Shown in pieces: positions 14,921 to 22,659 of a stretch of 38,488 nucleotides of DNA. Where the stretch lies: the NCBI GenBank assembly GCA_902766765.1, contig CACXER010000054.1, positions 1-38,488 on the forward strand, read 5' to 3'. A program made the translations under genes and the position numbers. Origin of the DNA: an uncultured Elusimicrobium sp. Its GTDB lineage: Bacteria > Elusimicrobiota > Elusimicrobia > Elusimicrobiales > Elusimicrobiaceae. Within the stretch, counting starts at the first letter, position 1, and every line of letters begins with the position of its first letter. The notes below the pieces were generated by a model. That model was not told where the DNA came from. It did no database searches and saw only the letters and a program-made list of their open reading frames with translations.

Positions 14921-16315
14921 ATGGAAAATACGGCCCTTTGTCCGCTGGACGGACGCTATAGCGGCAAGTTGGGCACGCTCACGAAAGTCATGGGCGAGGC
15001 CGCGTTTGCCGCATACCGTTTACAAACGGAAATCACGTGGCTGCATATCCTGTCCGATTTAAAACTCCCTCATTTTAAGCCGCTAACCGCTGCCGAAAAG
15101 AAATTACTTAGTGCACTTTGTGCGCCTAACGCAGATGATTTATCCGTCTTGCGCGCGATTGAATTTACTGGTTACAAGCATATTCCGGCCACGCGCCACG
15201 ACGTTAAAGCCGTAGAGTATTTCTTACGCTTGAAATTGCAAAATACGTCGTTGAAAGACCGCTTAAATTGGCTTCACTTTGCGCTGACCAGCGAGGACGT
15301 CAACAGTGTTTCGTATGCTTTAATGCTTTCTAACGGGCTTGGCGAAGTGCTCTTGCCCGCGCTGGAAAATTTACGCCGCACGCTGGCCCAACTGGCGCGC
15401 AAAGAGGCCGGGTCTGTTTTACTGGCGCGCACGCACGGGCAAGCCGCTGTGCCGACGACGTTTGGCAAAGAAATCCGCGTATTTGAAACCCGGTTGGCGC
15501 GGCAAATTGCGCAACTTAAAAAGCAACAAATTTCTTGTAAATTCGGCGGCGCAGTGGGAAATTTTAACGCACATACCGCTGCGTTCCCTAAGGTAAATTG
15601 GCCCAAAGCGGCCGACGGACTTGTTCGTACGCTCAATAAAAACCGGAAAATTAAAATTTACCGCACGCCCGTTTCCACGCAAGTGGATCCGCGCGACAGT
15701 TACGCCGAACTCTTTGATAATTTGCGCCGAACAAGTACGATTTTGATTGATTTTTGCCGCGATATGTGGCACTATATTTCCGTCGGGCTTGTGCACCAGC
15801 AGATTAAACAAGGCGAGGTCGGTTCGTCCACCATGCCGCAAAAAGTAAACCCGATTGATTTTGAAAACGCCGAGGGGAACTTACAACTGGCCAGTAGTTT
15901 GTGCGATTTCTTTTCCGGCAAACTTCCCGTTTCGCGCTTACAACGGGATTTATCCGACTCCACCGTTTTACGCAATATGCCTATGGCGTTTGGGTATATA
16001 GGCGTGGCGTTGTCCTCGTTAGAAAACGGGCTTAAAAAAATCGCTTTTGACCGTGTGCAGGCGGCGCAAGAAATTGAAAATCACCCCGAAGTATTAGCCG
16101 AGGCCTTCCAGACTATTTTACGCGCGGCGGGTGAAAAAAATCCGTATGAAAAACTGCGCGATTTTACCCGCGGCCGCGCGGTTACGTTGGCCTCGTTACA
16201 CGAATTTGTTGCAAAATTAGACGTACCCGAAATTATTAAAAAACAGTTGTTGGCACTCACGCCGAAAAAATACATCGGTTTGGCCGAGCAACTGGCAAGA
16301 GGTAACCATGATTGA
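14921..16315 (+). CDS. purB: Adenylosuccinate lyase
   Basis: 464 residues, close to E. coli PurB (456) and of that subtype: LDGRYSGKL at residues 9-17, TSEDVNSVSYALML, the catalytic ARTHGQAAVPTTFG, and the fumarase/aspartase signature GSSTMPQKVNPIDFE. It removes fumarate from SAICAR and from adenylosuccinate in purine synthesis. The start is fixed by homology at MENTALCPLDGRY. The ATG has no ribosome site and sits at the expected transcription start. purA overlaps its last 8 bases, so the two AMP-branch enzymes are translationally coupled. Confidence 0.94.
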   Translation: MENTALCPLDGRYSGKLGTLTKVMGEAAFAAYRLQTEITWLHILSDLKLPHFKPLTAAEKKLLSALCAPNADDLSVLRAIEFTGYKHIPATRHDVKAVEYFLRLKLQNTSLKDRLNWLHFALTSEDVNSVSYALMLSNGLGEVLLPALENLRRTLAQLARKEAGSVLLARTHGQAAVPTTFGKEIRVFETRLARQIAQLKKQQISCKFGGAVGNFNAHTAAFPKVNWPKAADGLVRTLNKNRKIKIYRTPVSTQVDPRDSYAELFDNLRRTSTILIDFCRDMWHYISVGLVHQQIKQGEVGSSTMPQKVNPIDFENAEGNLQLASSLCDFFSGKLPVSRLQRDLSDSTVLRNMPMAFGYIGVALSSLENGLKKIAFDRVQAAQEIENHPEVLAEAFQTILRAAGEKNPYEKLRDFTRGRAVTLASLHEFVAKLDVPEIIKKQLLALTPKKYIGLAEQLARGNHD

Positions 16316-17324
16316 TTTAGTATGCGGCGGACAAGCCGGCGACGAAGGAAAAGGCAAAATTGCGGCCTATTTATCTTATAAAGGTAATTACGATTATTGT
16401 GTGCGTGTGGGCGGCCCTAATGCGGGTCATACCGTTGTACAAGACGGTGTTTCGTACACGCTTAAAAATATTCCGTCAGGTTTTTTAAACCCCAAAACCA
16501 AACTCGTCTTGGGTGCGGGTGCGTATACCAAAACCGAGTGGTTATTGGATGAAGTGAAAAAAACGGGTACGCACGATCGCTTGATTATTGACCCGTATGC
16601 CGTTTTAATTACCGACGAACAAACCGGAGCTGAACGCGGCGCAAGCCATTTTATGAGCCACATCGGTAGCGTGGGAACCGGACTCGGGCAAGCCGTTAAA
16701 GAACGCATTGAACGGCGCGATATTAAATTTGCCAAAGACGAGCCGCTACTCAAAGATTATATCCAAGAAGTACCGGAATTATTAAACCGTTGTTTGGATA
16801 AAGGCGGAAACATTTTGCTGGAAGGTACGCAAGGGATTAAATTATCTTTGCTTCACGGGGAATATCCCTATGTAACTTCGCGCGATACCACGGCCAGCAC
16901 GTTTTTAGGCGAAGCCGGACTTGGCCCCAAGAGCGTGCGTGATGTGTATGTGGTGTTTAAACCTTACATCACCCGTGTAGGCCCCGGCCCGTTAGAAAAA
17001 GAAATTTCCGACGAAAAAGAGTTGGAAATTTACCATACCAAAGGCCACGAAATCGGCAGCGTCAGTAAGCGCTTGCGCCGGGTAGGTGAGTTTGAAAAAC
17101 GCTCTGCCTCGCGTGCTATTATGATCAACAACTGCACGAAAATTGCCATTACGCATATTGATATGTTCCCCGGCAACGACCGTGTGAAAAAAGAAGAAGA
17201 TTTCACGCCGGAGGCCAAAGAGTTTTTGGCTAACTTGCGGGCGTTATCGGCCGAAGTGTATCCGCATCCGAAGATTGCGCTGATCTCTACCGGCCCGGAC
17301 ATGGAAGACACCTTAGTGTTATAG
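16308..17324 (+). CDS. purA: Adenylosuccinate synthetase, compact form
   Basis: 338 residues against about 430 for the usual bacterial enzyme; the size and the deletion pattern resemble compact archaeal PurA (about 340). It joins IMP and aspartate with GTP to make adenylosuccinate, the substrate of PurB. Visible features are the P-loop GGQAGDEGKGK (8-18; the usual Trp is Ala), the catalytic His in GGPNAGHTVV, ERGASHFMSHIGSVGTG, LEGTQGIKLSLLHGEYPYVTSRDTT, and TRVGPGPL. All catalytic blocks are present, so the shortness is a subtype, not truncation. It overlaps purB by 8 bp. A long palindrome follows. Confidence 0.92.
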   Translation: MIDLVCGGQAGDEGKGKIAAYLSYKGNYDYCVRVGGPNAGHTVVQDGVSYTLKNIPSGFLNPKTKLVLGAGAYTKTEWLLDEVKKTGTHDRLIIDPYAVLITDEQTGAERGASHFMSHIGSVGTGLGQAVKERIERRDIKFAKDEPLLKDYIQEVPELLNRCLDKGGNILLEGTQGIKLSLLHGEYPYVTSRDTTASTFLGEAGLGPKSVRDVYVVFKPYITRVGPGPLEKEISDEKELEIYHTKGHEIGSVSKRLRRVGEFEKRSASRAIMINNCTKIAITHIDMFPGNDRVKKEEDFTPEAKEFLANLRALSAEVYPHPKIALISTGPDMEDTLVL

Positions 17325-17335
17325 GAACGAAGTAG

Positions 17336-17460
17336 CGGTTTCCATTTTTGAGCATCTAGGCCTTGCCTTGAACCTTACGTACTTGCGGCGCGTTGCGCCG
17401 TCCGCAAACCGTACGCTACGGTTCAACTAGCAAGGCCTATCTATCTCAAAACTGAAAACA
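17336..17460. repeat. Long imperfect palindrome (~125 bp) between purA and pilin c
   Basis: Nested complementary blocks: TTTTGAG 17346-17352 with 17445-17451; TAGGCCTTGC 17357-17366 with 17430-17439; TTGAACC 17368-17374 with 17420-17426; CGTAC 17378-17382 with 17411-17415; TTGCGG 17383-17388 with 17402-17407; the tip can alternatively form GGCGC/GCGCC. Neither side has a U-tract, so it is not a standard terminator. It resembles a mobile palindromic repeat (REP or MITE-like) or a structured RNA lying between two convergent genes. Confidence 0.7.
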
Positions 17461-17553
17461 GGGCGTTGTCCTTGCGTTTTTTGCGCGCCACTCCAAAAAA
17501 ACGTAACTATCATTACGCCTATGCGCCTAACTTGCCTGCGCACCGCGTCAGAA

Positions 17554-18063
17554 CTAAAGTTTCATCGGATAACACAACATATTGCTGTCGGAATGGCATG
17601 CCGTGGCCGTTTGACCGCCAAAACTTTTACAGAGATTTACAATATTCGCGTCGGCCTGTTCAGGATAATAACAACAATTCCAAGAATCTTCATCTAAGTA
17701 ATAATAAACGTAGATGTCGTTCGAACGATCGTTAATTGGACCGGCAATTGATTTGGCATAAATACTGTTTTGCCCAACTTCCAACAATTTGATTTGCCAG
17801 TTTTTAGTGGTTTGTATAATTGCACTTTCTGTTTGTTGGCCGGGTTCTATATCTAATTCATCAAATGTTTCGGCGTATTTTCCGTTTGCCATAAAGTACA
17901 ATTTTTCGGCGGCGGCTAATGCTTTAAGGGCCACAACCGCTTCGGATACTTTTGCCTTTTTAACTGCTTTTTGATATTGCGGTAGTGCCACCGCCGCCAA
18001 TATGCCGATAATGAGTACGACCACTAATAATTCTATTAGCGTAAATGCTTGTGTGTTTTTCAT
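17554..18063 (-). CDS. Type IV pilin-like protein c (A|F prepilin leader)
   Basis: 169 residues. It has a 6-residue leader MKNTQA followed by FTLIELLVV, so cleavage would be after Ala rather than the usual Gly, with Glu at +5 intact. Next come the assembly helix, [17 protein letters not shown] and [18 protein letters not shown]. The head has five Cys, including a vicinal CysCys pair (SWNCCYY) and a C-terminal [10 protein letters not shown] pair. A Shine-Dalgarno GGAG sits eight bases before the ATG. The 5' module from -35 to codon 9 is nearly the same as in pilins d and e. The gene is monocistronic and convergent with purA across the palindrome. Confidence 0.85.
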   Translation of the reverse strand: MKNTQAFTLIELLVVVLIIGILAAVALPQYQKAVKKAKVSEAVVALKALAAAEKLYFMANGKYAETFDELDIEPGQQTESAIIQTTKNWQIKLLEVGQNSIYAKSIAGPINDRSNDIYVYYYLDEDSWNCCYYPEQADANIVNLCKSFGGQTATACHSDSNMLCYPMKL

Positions 18064-18095
18064 GTTATTTGCTCCTTTGTTTTTTAACCGACACT

Positions 18096-18125
18096 ATATT
18101 ATTGTTTTTTTTTTTGGTTTGTCAA
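18096..18125 (-). promoter_or_regulatory. Promoter of pilin c, A11 tract in the spacer (type A)
   Basis: Read on the minus strand: -35 TTGACA (18120-18125), then AACC-A11-C, then AATAATAT. The -10 could be TAATAT (18-bp spacer) or AATAAT (16-bp). The homopolymer is 18105-18115. Confidence 0.75.
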
Positions 18126-18149
18126 GTCTTTTTTCACACAAGATAAAAT

Positions 18150-18158
18150 TGTTAAAAT
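18150..18158 (+). promoter_or_regulatory. Extended -10 promoter of the HAD hydrolase gene
   Basis: TGT-TAAAAT, 17 bases before the ATG at 18176, with a weak -35 (TTTTCA, 16-bp spacing). It is divergent from the pilin c promoter; their -35 regions lie within about 10 bp. Confidence 0.5.
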
Positions 18159-18175
18159 ATCTACAAGAGGTTTTT

Positions 18176-18775
18176 ATGAAAGATATAATTTTTGATTTGG
18201 GCGGAGTTCTTATTGACTGGAACCCGCGTTATTTATATAAAAAAATTTTTTCTACCGAAACGGAAATGGAGTGGTTTTTGGGTAATGTGTGCACCCCGCA
18301 ATGGAATACCCAGCAAGACGCCGGACGTCCGTTTAATGAAGGTATCAAATTGTTGGAAGAAAAATTTCCGGAATATGCGTTTGCTATCAACTTTTATTGG
18401 ACGCGATGGGAAGAAATGCTCGGCGGTGCCATTGAAGGTACGGTGGATATCTTGCGCGAACTCAAGGGCCGCCACCGTCACTTGTATGCGCTGAGTAACT
18501 GGTCGGATGAGACGTTTCCGATTGCACAAAAGAATTATGAATTTCTGAAGTGGTTTGACGGTATCGTGATTTCCGGCGAAGAAAAACTGGTCAAGCCCGA
18601 CCCTCGTATTTTTACACGTCTTTTAGAGCGTTACCACTTGCGTGCGCCAGGTTGTATTTTCATTGATGATAATCAGGCCAACATTTCCAAAGCGGCCGAT
18701 TTGGGGTTTGAAACGATTTTGTTTACGAGCCCCGAGGACCTTCGCCGCACCTTGATGAGCCGCTCGGTCTTATAA
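18176..18775 (+). CDS. HAD-superfamily hydrolase, subfamily IA (YihX-like)
   Basis: 199 residues from the ATG at 18176 (AAGAGG upstream), typical for HAD-IA phosphatases. Motif I is IIFDLGGVLID: the nucleophile Asp7 is present, but the general acid position two residues later is Gly, as in many FDLGGVL-type HAD-IA proteins. Motif II is ALSNWSDE, motif III Lys is in KLVKPDPRIF, and motif IV is CIFIDDNQANI. A helical cap (about 15-90) lies between motifs I and II. Substrate is unknown; sugar phosphatases and haloacid-dehalogenase-like proteins share this plan. Its 3' end overlaps the convergent uppP gene by 6 bp. Confidence 0.82.
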   Translation: MKDIIFDLGGVLIDWNPRYLYKKIFSTETEMEWFLGNVCTPQWNTQQDAGRPFNEGIKLLEEKFPEYAFAINFYWTRWEEMLGGAIEGTVDILRELKGRHRHLYALSNWSDETFPIAQKNYEFLKWFDGIVISGEEKLVKPDPRIFTRLLERYHLRAPGCIFIDDNQANISKAADLGFETILFTSPEDLRRTLMSRSVL

Positions 18776-19558
18776 GAAGTTGAAATAAACCGCTAAAATC
18801 ACAGTCCCCAACACCCAACGATAATACACAAATACGTTGAACGTGTGTGATTTGATGTATTTCATCAACCCGCCGATGACAATCACCGCGCCGATAAATG
18901 CGCTGATAAATCCGGCCAGTAACGCGCCGTTGAAATCCGCCGGGGTCAAATGTCCTAATTCTAACAGGGTCGCACCCGCAATAATCGGGGCGGAAAGCAA
19001 AAACGAAATGCGTGCGCTTACGCTGCGCGAAAGCCCTAAAAACAACGCTGCCGTAATGGTAATGCCGCTGCGCGATACGCCCGGCATAAGGGCAAGCGCC
19101 TGGGCACATCCAATCAAAAATACCGTCAGGAAAGGTACATCAAATAAATCCGTTGATTGCTTGTTGGCTTTTTTATCGGCCCACCATAAGACTCCGGCAA
19201 ACACGATTAAATTGACCGCAATCAACGCCGGATTGCGAAACGTACTTTCCGCCCAGTCGTTAAATAAGAATCCTACTACGGCCGCCGGTACGGTTGCCAC
19301 CGCTAAATACCATAATAAACGGCCTTCGCGGCTTTTAGGGGCGGTAAGTCCTTGTTTAAGTAACATCCACCAATCGCGCCAAAAATAAAGTAGTACGGCT
19401 AGCAACGTGGCGGCGTGCAGCATAACGTCAAAAGATAAACCTTGATATTCTTGCCCACGCAAATACGGTAGTAACACCAAATGCGCGGAACTGGAAATCG
19501 GCAAAAATTCACCCAACGCTTGTAATAGACCTAGCAAAACCGCATCAATAATACCCAC
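18770..19558 (-). CDS. uppP: Undecaprenyl-diphosphatase (BacA/UppP)
   Basis: 262 residues, polytopic inner-membrane protein of normal family length. It recycles undecaprenyl pyrophosphate to the lipid carrier used for peptidoglycan, LPS and other envelope polymers, and gives bacitracin tolerance. Key motifs are GEFLPISSSAHL (about 16-27; usually SSSGHL) and the second conserved loop MPGVSRSGIT. The start is a GTG at 19556-19558, chosen because AAGGAG lies seven bases upstream and the protein begins directly at the first helix. It is divergent from addB across 77 bp. Confidence 0.92.
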   Translation of the reverse strand: MGIIDAVLLGLLQALGEFLPISSSAHLVLLPYLRGQEYQGLSFDVMLHAATLLAVLLYFWRDWWMLLKQGLTAPKSREGRLLWYLAVATVPAAVVGFLFNDWAESTFRNPALIAVNLIVFAGVLWWADKKANKQSTDLFDVPFLTVFLIGCAQALALMPGVSRSGITITAALFLGLSRSVSARISFLLSAPIIAGATLLELGHLTPADFNGALLAGFISAFIGAVIVIGGLMKYIKSHTFNVFVYYRWVLGTVILAVYFNFL

Positions 19559-19635
19559 GGGATTCTCCTTGAAAACTTTGCATAACGACGCAAAAATGTA
19601 ATAATAAAGTAAGCACTTTTATTTTACTATATCTT

Positions 19636-22600
19636 ATGCAACTGTTTTACGCCCATTATCCGTCTTTGGAGAAATCGTTTCTGCGTTTGGCGCAACACCG
19701 CCGCCCATTAGAGCCGTGGCTGGTGGTGTGCGCGTCGTCGGTAATGGCCGGACGGCTGCAAGCGCAACTGGCCCGCGCACACGGGGCGGTAGCCAATATC
19801 CATTTTTGTACGGCCTCTTCTTTATTGTATCGGTTGGATAGTGAAGCAGGGCCGGCGTTACCCGTTTTCCCGCAAGACCATTTACGTGATTTTTTACTTA
19901 AAGATATTCTTTGCGAACCCGGACTCAATAAATATCCGGTATCGCGCGGTTTTGTGAGTGTGCTGAAATCGGCCTTGCGTGACTTGGCCGACAGTTTGGC
20001 CGATCCCGATGTGCTAGAAGAACAAATTATCTCGTCTCCGGCCGAACTTTTTACCCAGGATAAAGAACAGTTTTTATGGCTTGTACGCGTATTTAAACGT
20101 TATCAGGAGCGGGAGGCGAACGTGCCCGGATACCGCCCCTATCAGGCCTTGTTTGAACGGGCCCTGAAACAGGCGGAAACTTCGCCGTATTTGAAACAAT
20201 TTTCCAAAATTATTTGGTATGGATTTTACGATATGCCCGGGCGGCAACTGGAGTTTTTGAATTGTTTGCGTTCCCACTATTCATTGACGGCGTTTGCTCC
20301 GTATGGCGATTATCCGGCTTACCAATTTGCCCAAAAATTTTTTGGGACAAACTGGATGGGCGCCGCTCAAAAATCCACGGACGAAAATGAGGCTGAACCG
20401 TCTGGTTTTGGTGCGTTGGGGGCTTCCGGGCCGTATTTATTTGCCCCGCAAGGGCAGGCAGAAACGAAGGGGGTTCATATCGTCAGCGCCGCGACTCCTC
20501 AAGCCGAAGTGTTTTTTGCGGCTAAAGAAATTTTGCGTTTGGTAGAAGAAGAACACCTTGATTTTAGTGAAATTGCCGTCTTAACCCGCGCGCAAGGGCC
20601 GTATCAGGATATGGTGCGACGCGCGTTTGCTCAAAATCAAATTCCGCTCAACTCGTCTTTTTCGTATCCGTTATCCGCTTATCCGCTGGGGGTGTTTTGT
20701 TTAAATTTATTTTCGCTGGCTGCCAACGGGTTTGCACGCGAAGATGTTTTGTCTGTTGTTTCCTCTCCGTATTTCCGCGCACCGCAAAAAAAATCCTGGC
20801 GTAAATTAGCGGAAAAATCATTAGCCAGCATGCAAATCAGCCAATGGAAAGATTTGCTACCGCAAACCGATGGATTTGATCCGGAATTTTTGACGTGGTT
20901 AGAGCAAACCGATGCCCGTTTGAAAGCACTGGCTGCTGCAGGAGCGTGGGCGGAAAAATGTGCGGCGGCCCGCCAATTTTTAACAGATAATTTAGATGAA
21001 ACGGCGTTGCAAGGACGAGAAGTTGAGATATACCAAACTTTGTGTGCCTGCATAGATTCGTTGGCCGGTTACGGGTCTATCCGCGCGGAAAGCCAAACCG
21101 GTGAGTTCGGACGTGAACTGACGGAAGCGCTGGCCGCTTTGACATTTAACGAAGTGGAAAACGCCCCGCGCGGAGTCGTGTTTACCGACGTGTTACGCGC
21201 ACGTGGGCTGCAATTTAAAACCGTTTTTATAGTGGGAGTAAACGAAAAAGTTTTTCCTCAAATCGTACCCGAAGACCCTATTTTGCGCGATTATTACCGC
21301 TACATGTTGCGCGATACGTGGGGGTACTGGATCAACCAGCAATCCGAGCGGGTGCAAGAGGAACGCCTACTGTTTTTTACGGCCTGTTCCGCCGCCACCG
21401 AGCGAGTGTATGTATCGTACGTGAGTCGCTCTGCCGATGGAAAAACGATGACGCCTTCGGTGTATGTGGCTGAATTGGCCCGGGCTACCGGTCAACCGTG
21501 GAATGCAGAAAAAGAACCGGAAATCGGGGCGCGGATGTTGGAGCAGATGCGTACCGTAAGTCCGCTGTTTTTAACGCCGAAAGAAGTTTCACTGGCGGCT
21601 TTTTTACAAGGAGAATCTACGGAAGACACCTTGCGTGCCGCCGGACTTTTTACGGAAGATACCCCGCGCCAAATGGCTTCGGCCCGTGCGTTAAAAAGTC
21701 GGGCGGAAGCCGGAAGTTACGACGGTTGTATTAGTTCCGGCCGCGCTGTGTTTGATGCCGAGCAGCGCAGTGGGTTTTCGCCTTCTGCCCTGCAAGATTT
21801 GGCCGCTTGTCCGATGAGATATTTTTTCCGCAAGGGACTACATTTGGCGGATAAAGAAGAACTGCTTAGTCGCCACGCGTTAGCCCCAAACTTGTATGGT
21901 CAAGTTTGTCACCGCGTGTTGGAAGAGTTTTATCGCGACCTGAAAAAACAACATCTCACGCATGATTTATTTGATAGTGGGGCGGTGGAATATTTGCGTC
22001 GGGCGTTTGCTAAGCACTATACGCCGCAGAGTTATCGGCGGTTTGGTATTTATCCGGTGATCTGGGATTTAATTTTAACGCAAATGCGTGAAAAACTGGA
22101 AACGTTTGTGCAAGCCGATCTGCGCGAACTGGGAGATTTTGTACCGTCTTATTTTGAGCGGGCGTTTGAGGAACTTACGATCAAAAATGAACCGTTTACA
22201 TTACGGGGAGTTATTGACCGCATAGACGTCAATCCTCAAGCAAAAACCTTCCGGATTGTGGATTACAAATCTTCACGTAAATGCACCAAGGATTTGGCCC
22301 AATCGTTTTTTACCCATTTGATTTTCCAACCAGTCTTATATGTATTGGCCGCGCAACAACTGCCGGAACTGGCCGGCATGACGTCTGCCGGTTCGTGTTT
22401 GCTCGTATTAAAAACCGGTTATGAAAAATGTGACTTATCCGTGGAGGAATTTACCGCCATTCTTCCGCGCGTACATCAATTTTTACAATTACTAGCCGAT
22501 ATTGTGATACAGGGAAAGTTTGTACTTTGTCCGTCAGATTTATGTACATATTGCCCGTATAGTGCTATTTGCCGCAAGGATAGTTTTGCCTGTTTGATGC

Positions 22601-22659
22601 GCGCGCGGAACAGTAAAACCGGTAAACAAGTAGAGGAGGCCCGCTATGGTACAAACTGA
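19636..22659 (+). CDS. addB: AddB-like subunit: inactivated helicase fold plus PD-(D/E)XK nuclease with Fe-S site
   Basis: 1007 residues. The C-terminus has the AddB nuclease: GVIDRID then IVDYKS (Asp876, Lys878), and four Cys arranged as in AddB Fe-S nucleases, C725 (LAACPMRYFF) with C970-x2-C973-x5-C979 (CTYCPYSAIC). The helicase-like part has EIAVLTRA, RGLQFKTVFIVGVNEKVFP and EERLLFFTACSAA, but no Walker A at the N-terminus, so it should not hydrolyse ATP. With AddA it forms the double-strand-break resection complex that feeds RecA, in place of RecBCD. addA overlaps by 14 bp. The ATG has no Shine-Dalgarno; a TACTAT five bases upstream may make the mRNA leaderless. Confidence 0.87.
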   Translation: MQLFYAHYPSLEKSFLRLAQHRRPLEPWLVVCASSVMAGRLQAQLARAHGAVANIHFCTASSLLYRLDSEAGPALPVFPQDHLRDFLLKDILCEPGLNKYPVSRGFVSVLKSALRDLADSLADPDVLEEQIISSPAELFTQDKEQFLWLVRVFKRYQEREANVPGYRPYQALFERALKQAETSPYLKQFSKIIWYGFYDMPGRQLEFLNCLRSHYSLTAFAPYGDYPAYQFAQKFFGTNWMGAAQKSTDENEAEPSGFGALGASGPYLFAPQGQAETKGVHIVSAATPQAEVFFAAKEILRLVEEEHLDFSEIAVLTRAQGPYQDMVRRAFAQNQIPLNSSFSYPLSAYPLGVFCLNLFSLAANGFAREDVLSVVSSPYFRAPQKKSWRKLAEKSLASMQISQWKDLLPQTDGFDPEFLTWLEQTDARLKALAAAGAWAEKCAAARQFLTDNLDETALQGREVEIYQTLCACIDSLAGYGSIRAESQTGEFGRELTEALAALTFNEVENAPRGVVFTDVLRARGLQFKTVFIVGVNEKVFPQIVPEDPILRDYYRYMLRDTWGYWINQQSERVQEERLLFFTACSAATERVYVSYVSRSADGKTMTPSVYVAELARATGQPWNAEKEPEIGARMLEQMRTVSPLFLTPKEVSLAAFLQGESTEDTLRAAGLFTEDTPRQMASARALKSRAEAGSYDGCISSGRAVFDAEQRSGFSPSALQDLAACPMRYFFRKGLHLADKEELLSRHALAPNLYGQVCHRVLEEFYRDLKKQHLTHDLFDSGAVEYLRRAFAKHYTPQSYRRFGIYPVIWDLILTQMREKLETFVQADLRELGDFVPSYFERAFEELTIKNEPFTLRGVIDRIDVNPQAKTFRIVDYKSSRKCTKDLAQSFFTHLIFQPVLYVLAAQQLPELAGMTSAGSCLLVLKTGYEKCDLSVEEFTAILPRVHQFLQLLADIVIQGKFVLCPSDLCTYCPYSAICRKDSFACLMRARNSKTGKQVEEARYGTN

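Noticed and set aside
17466-17735. Plus-strand open frame of 89 codons
   Set aside because: It lies antisense to the well-supported pilin c, and its translation has no recognisable character.
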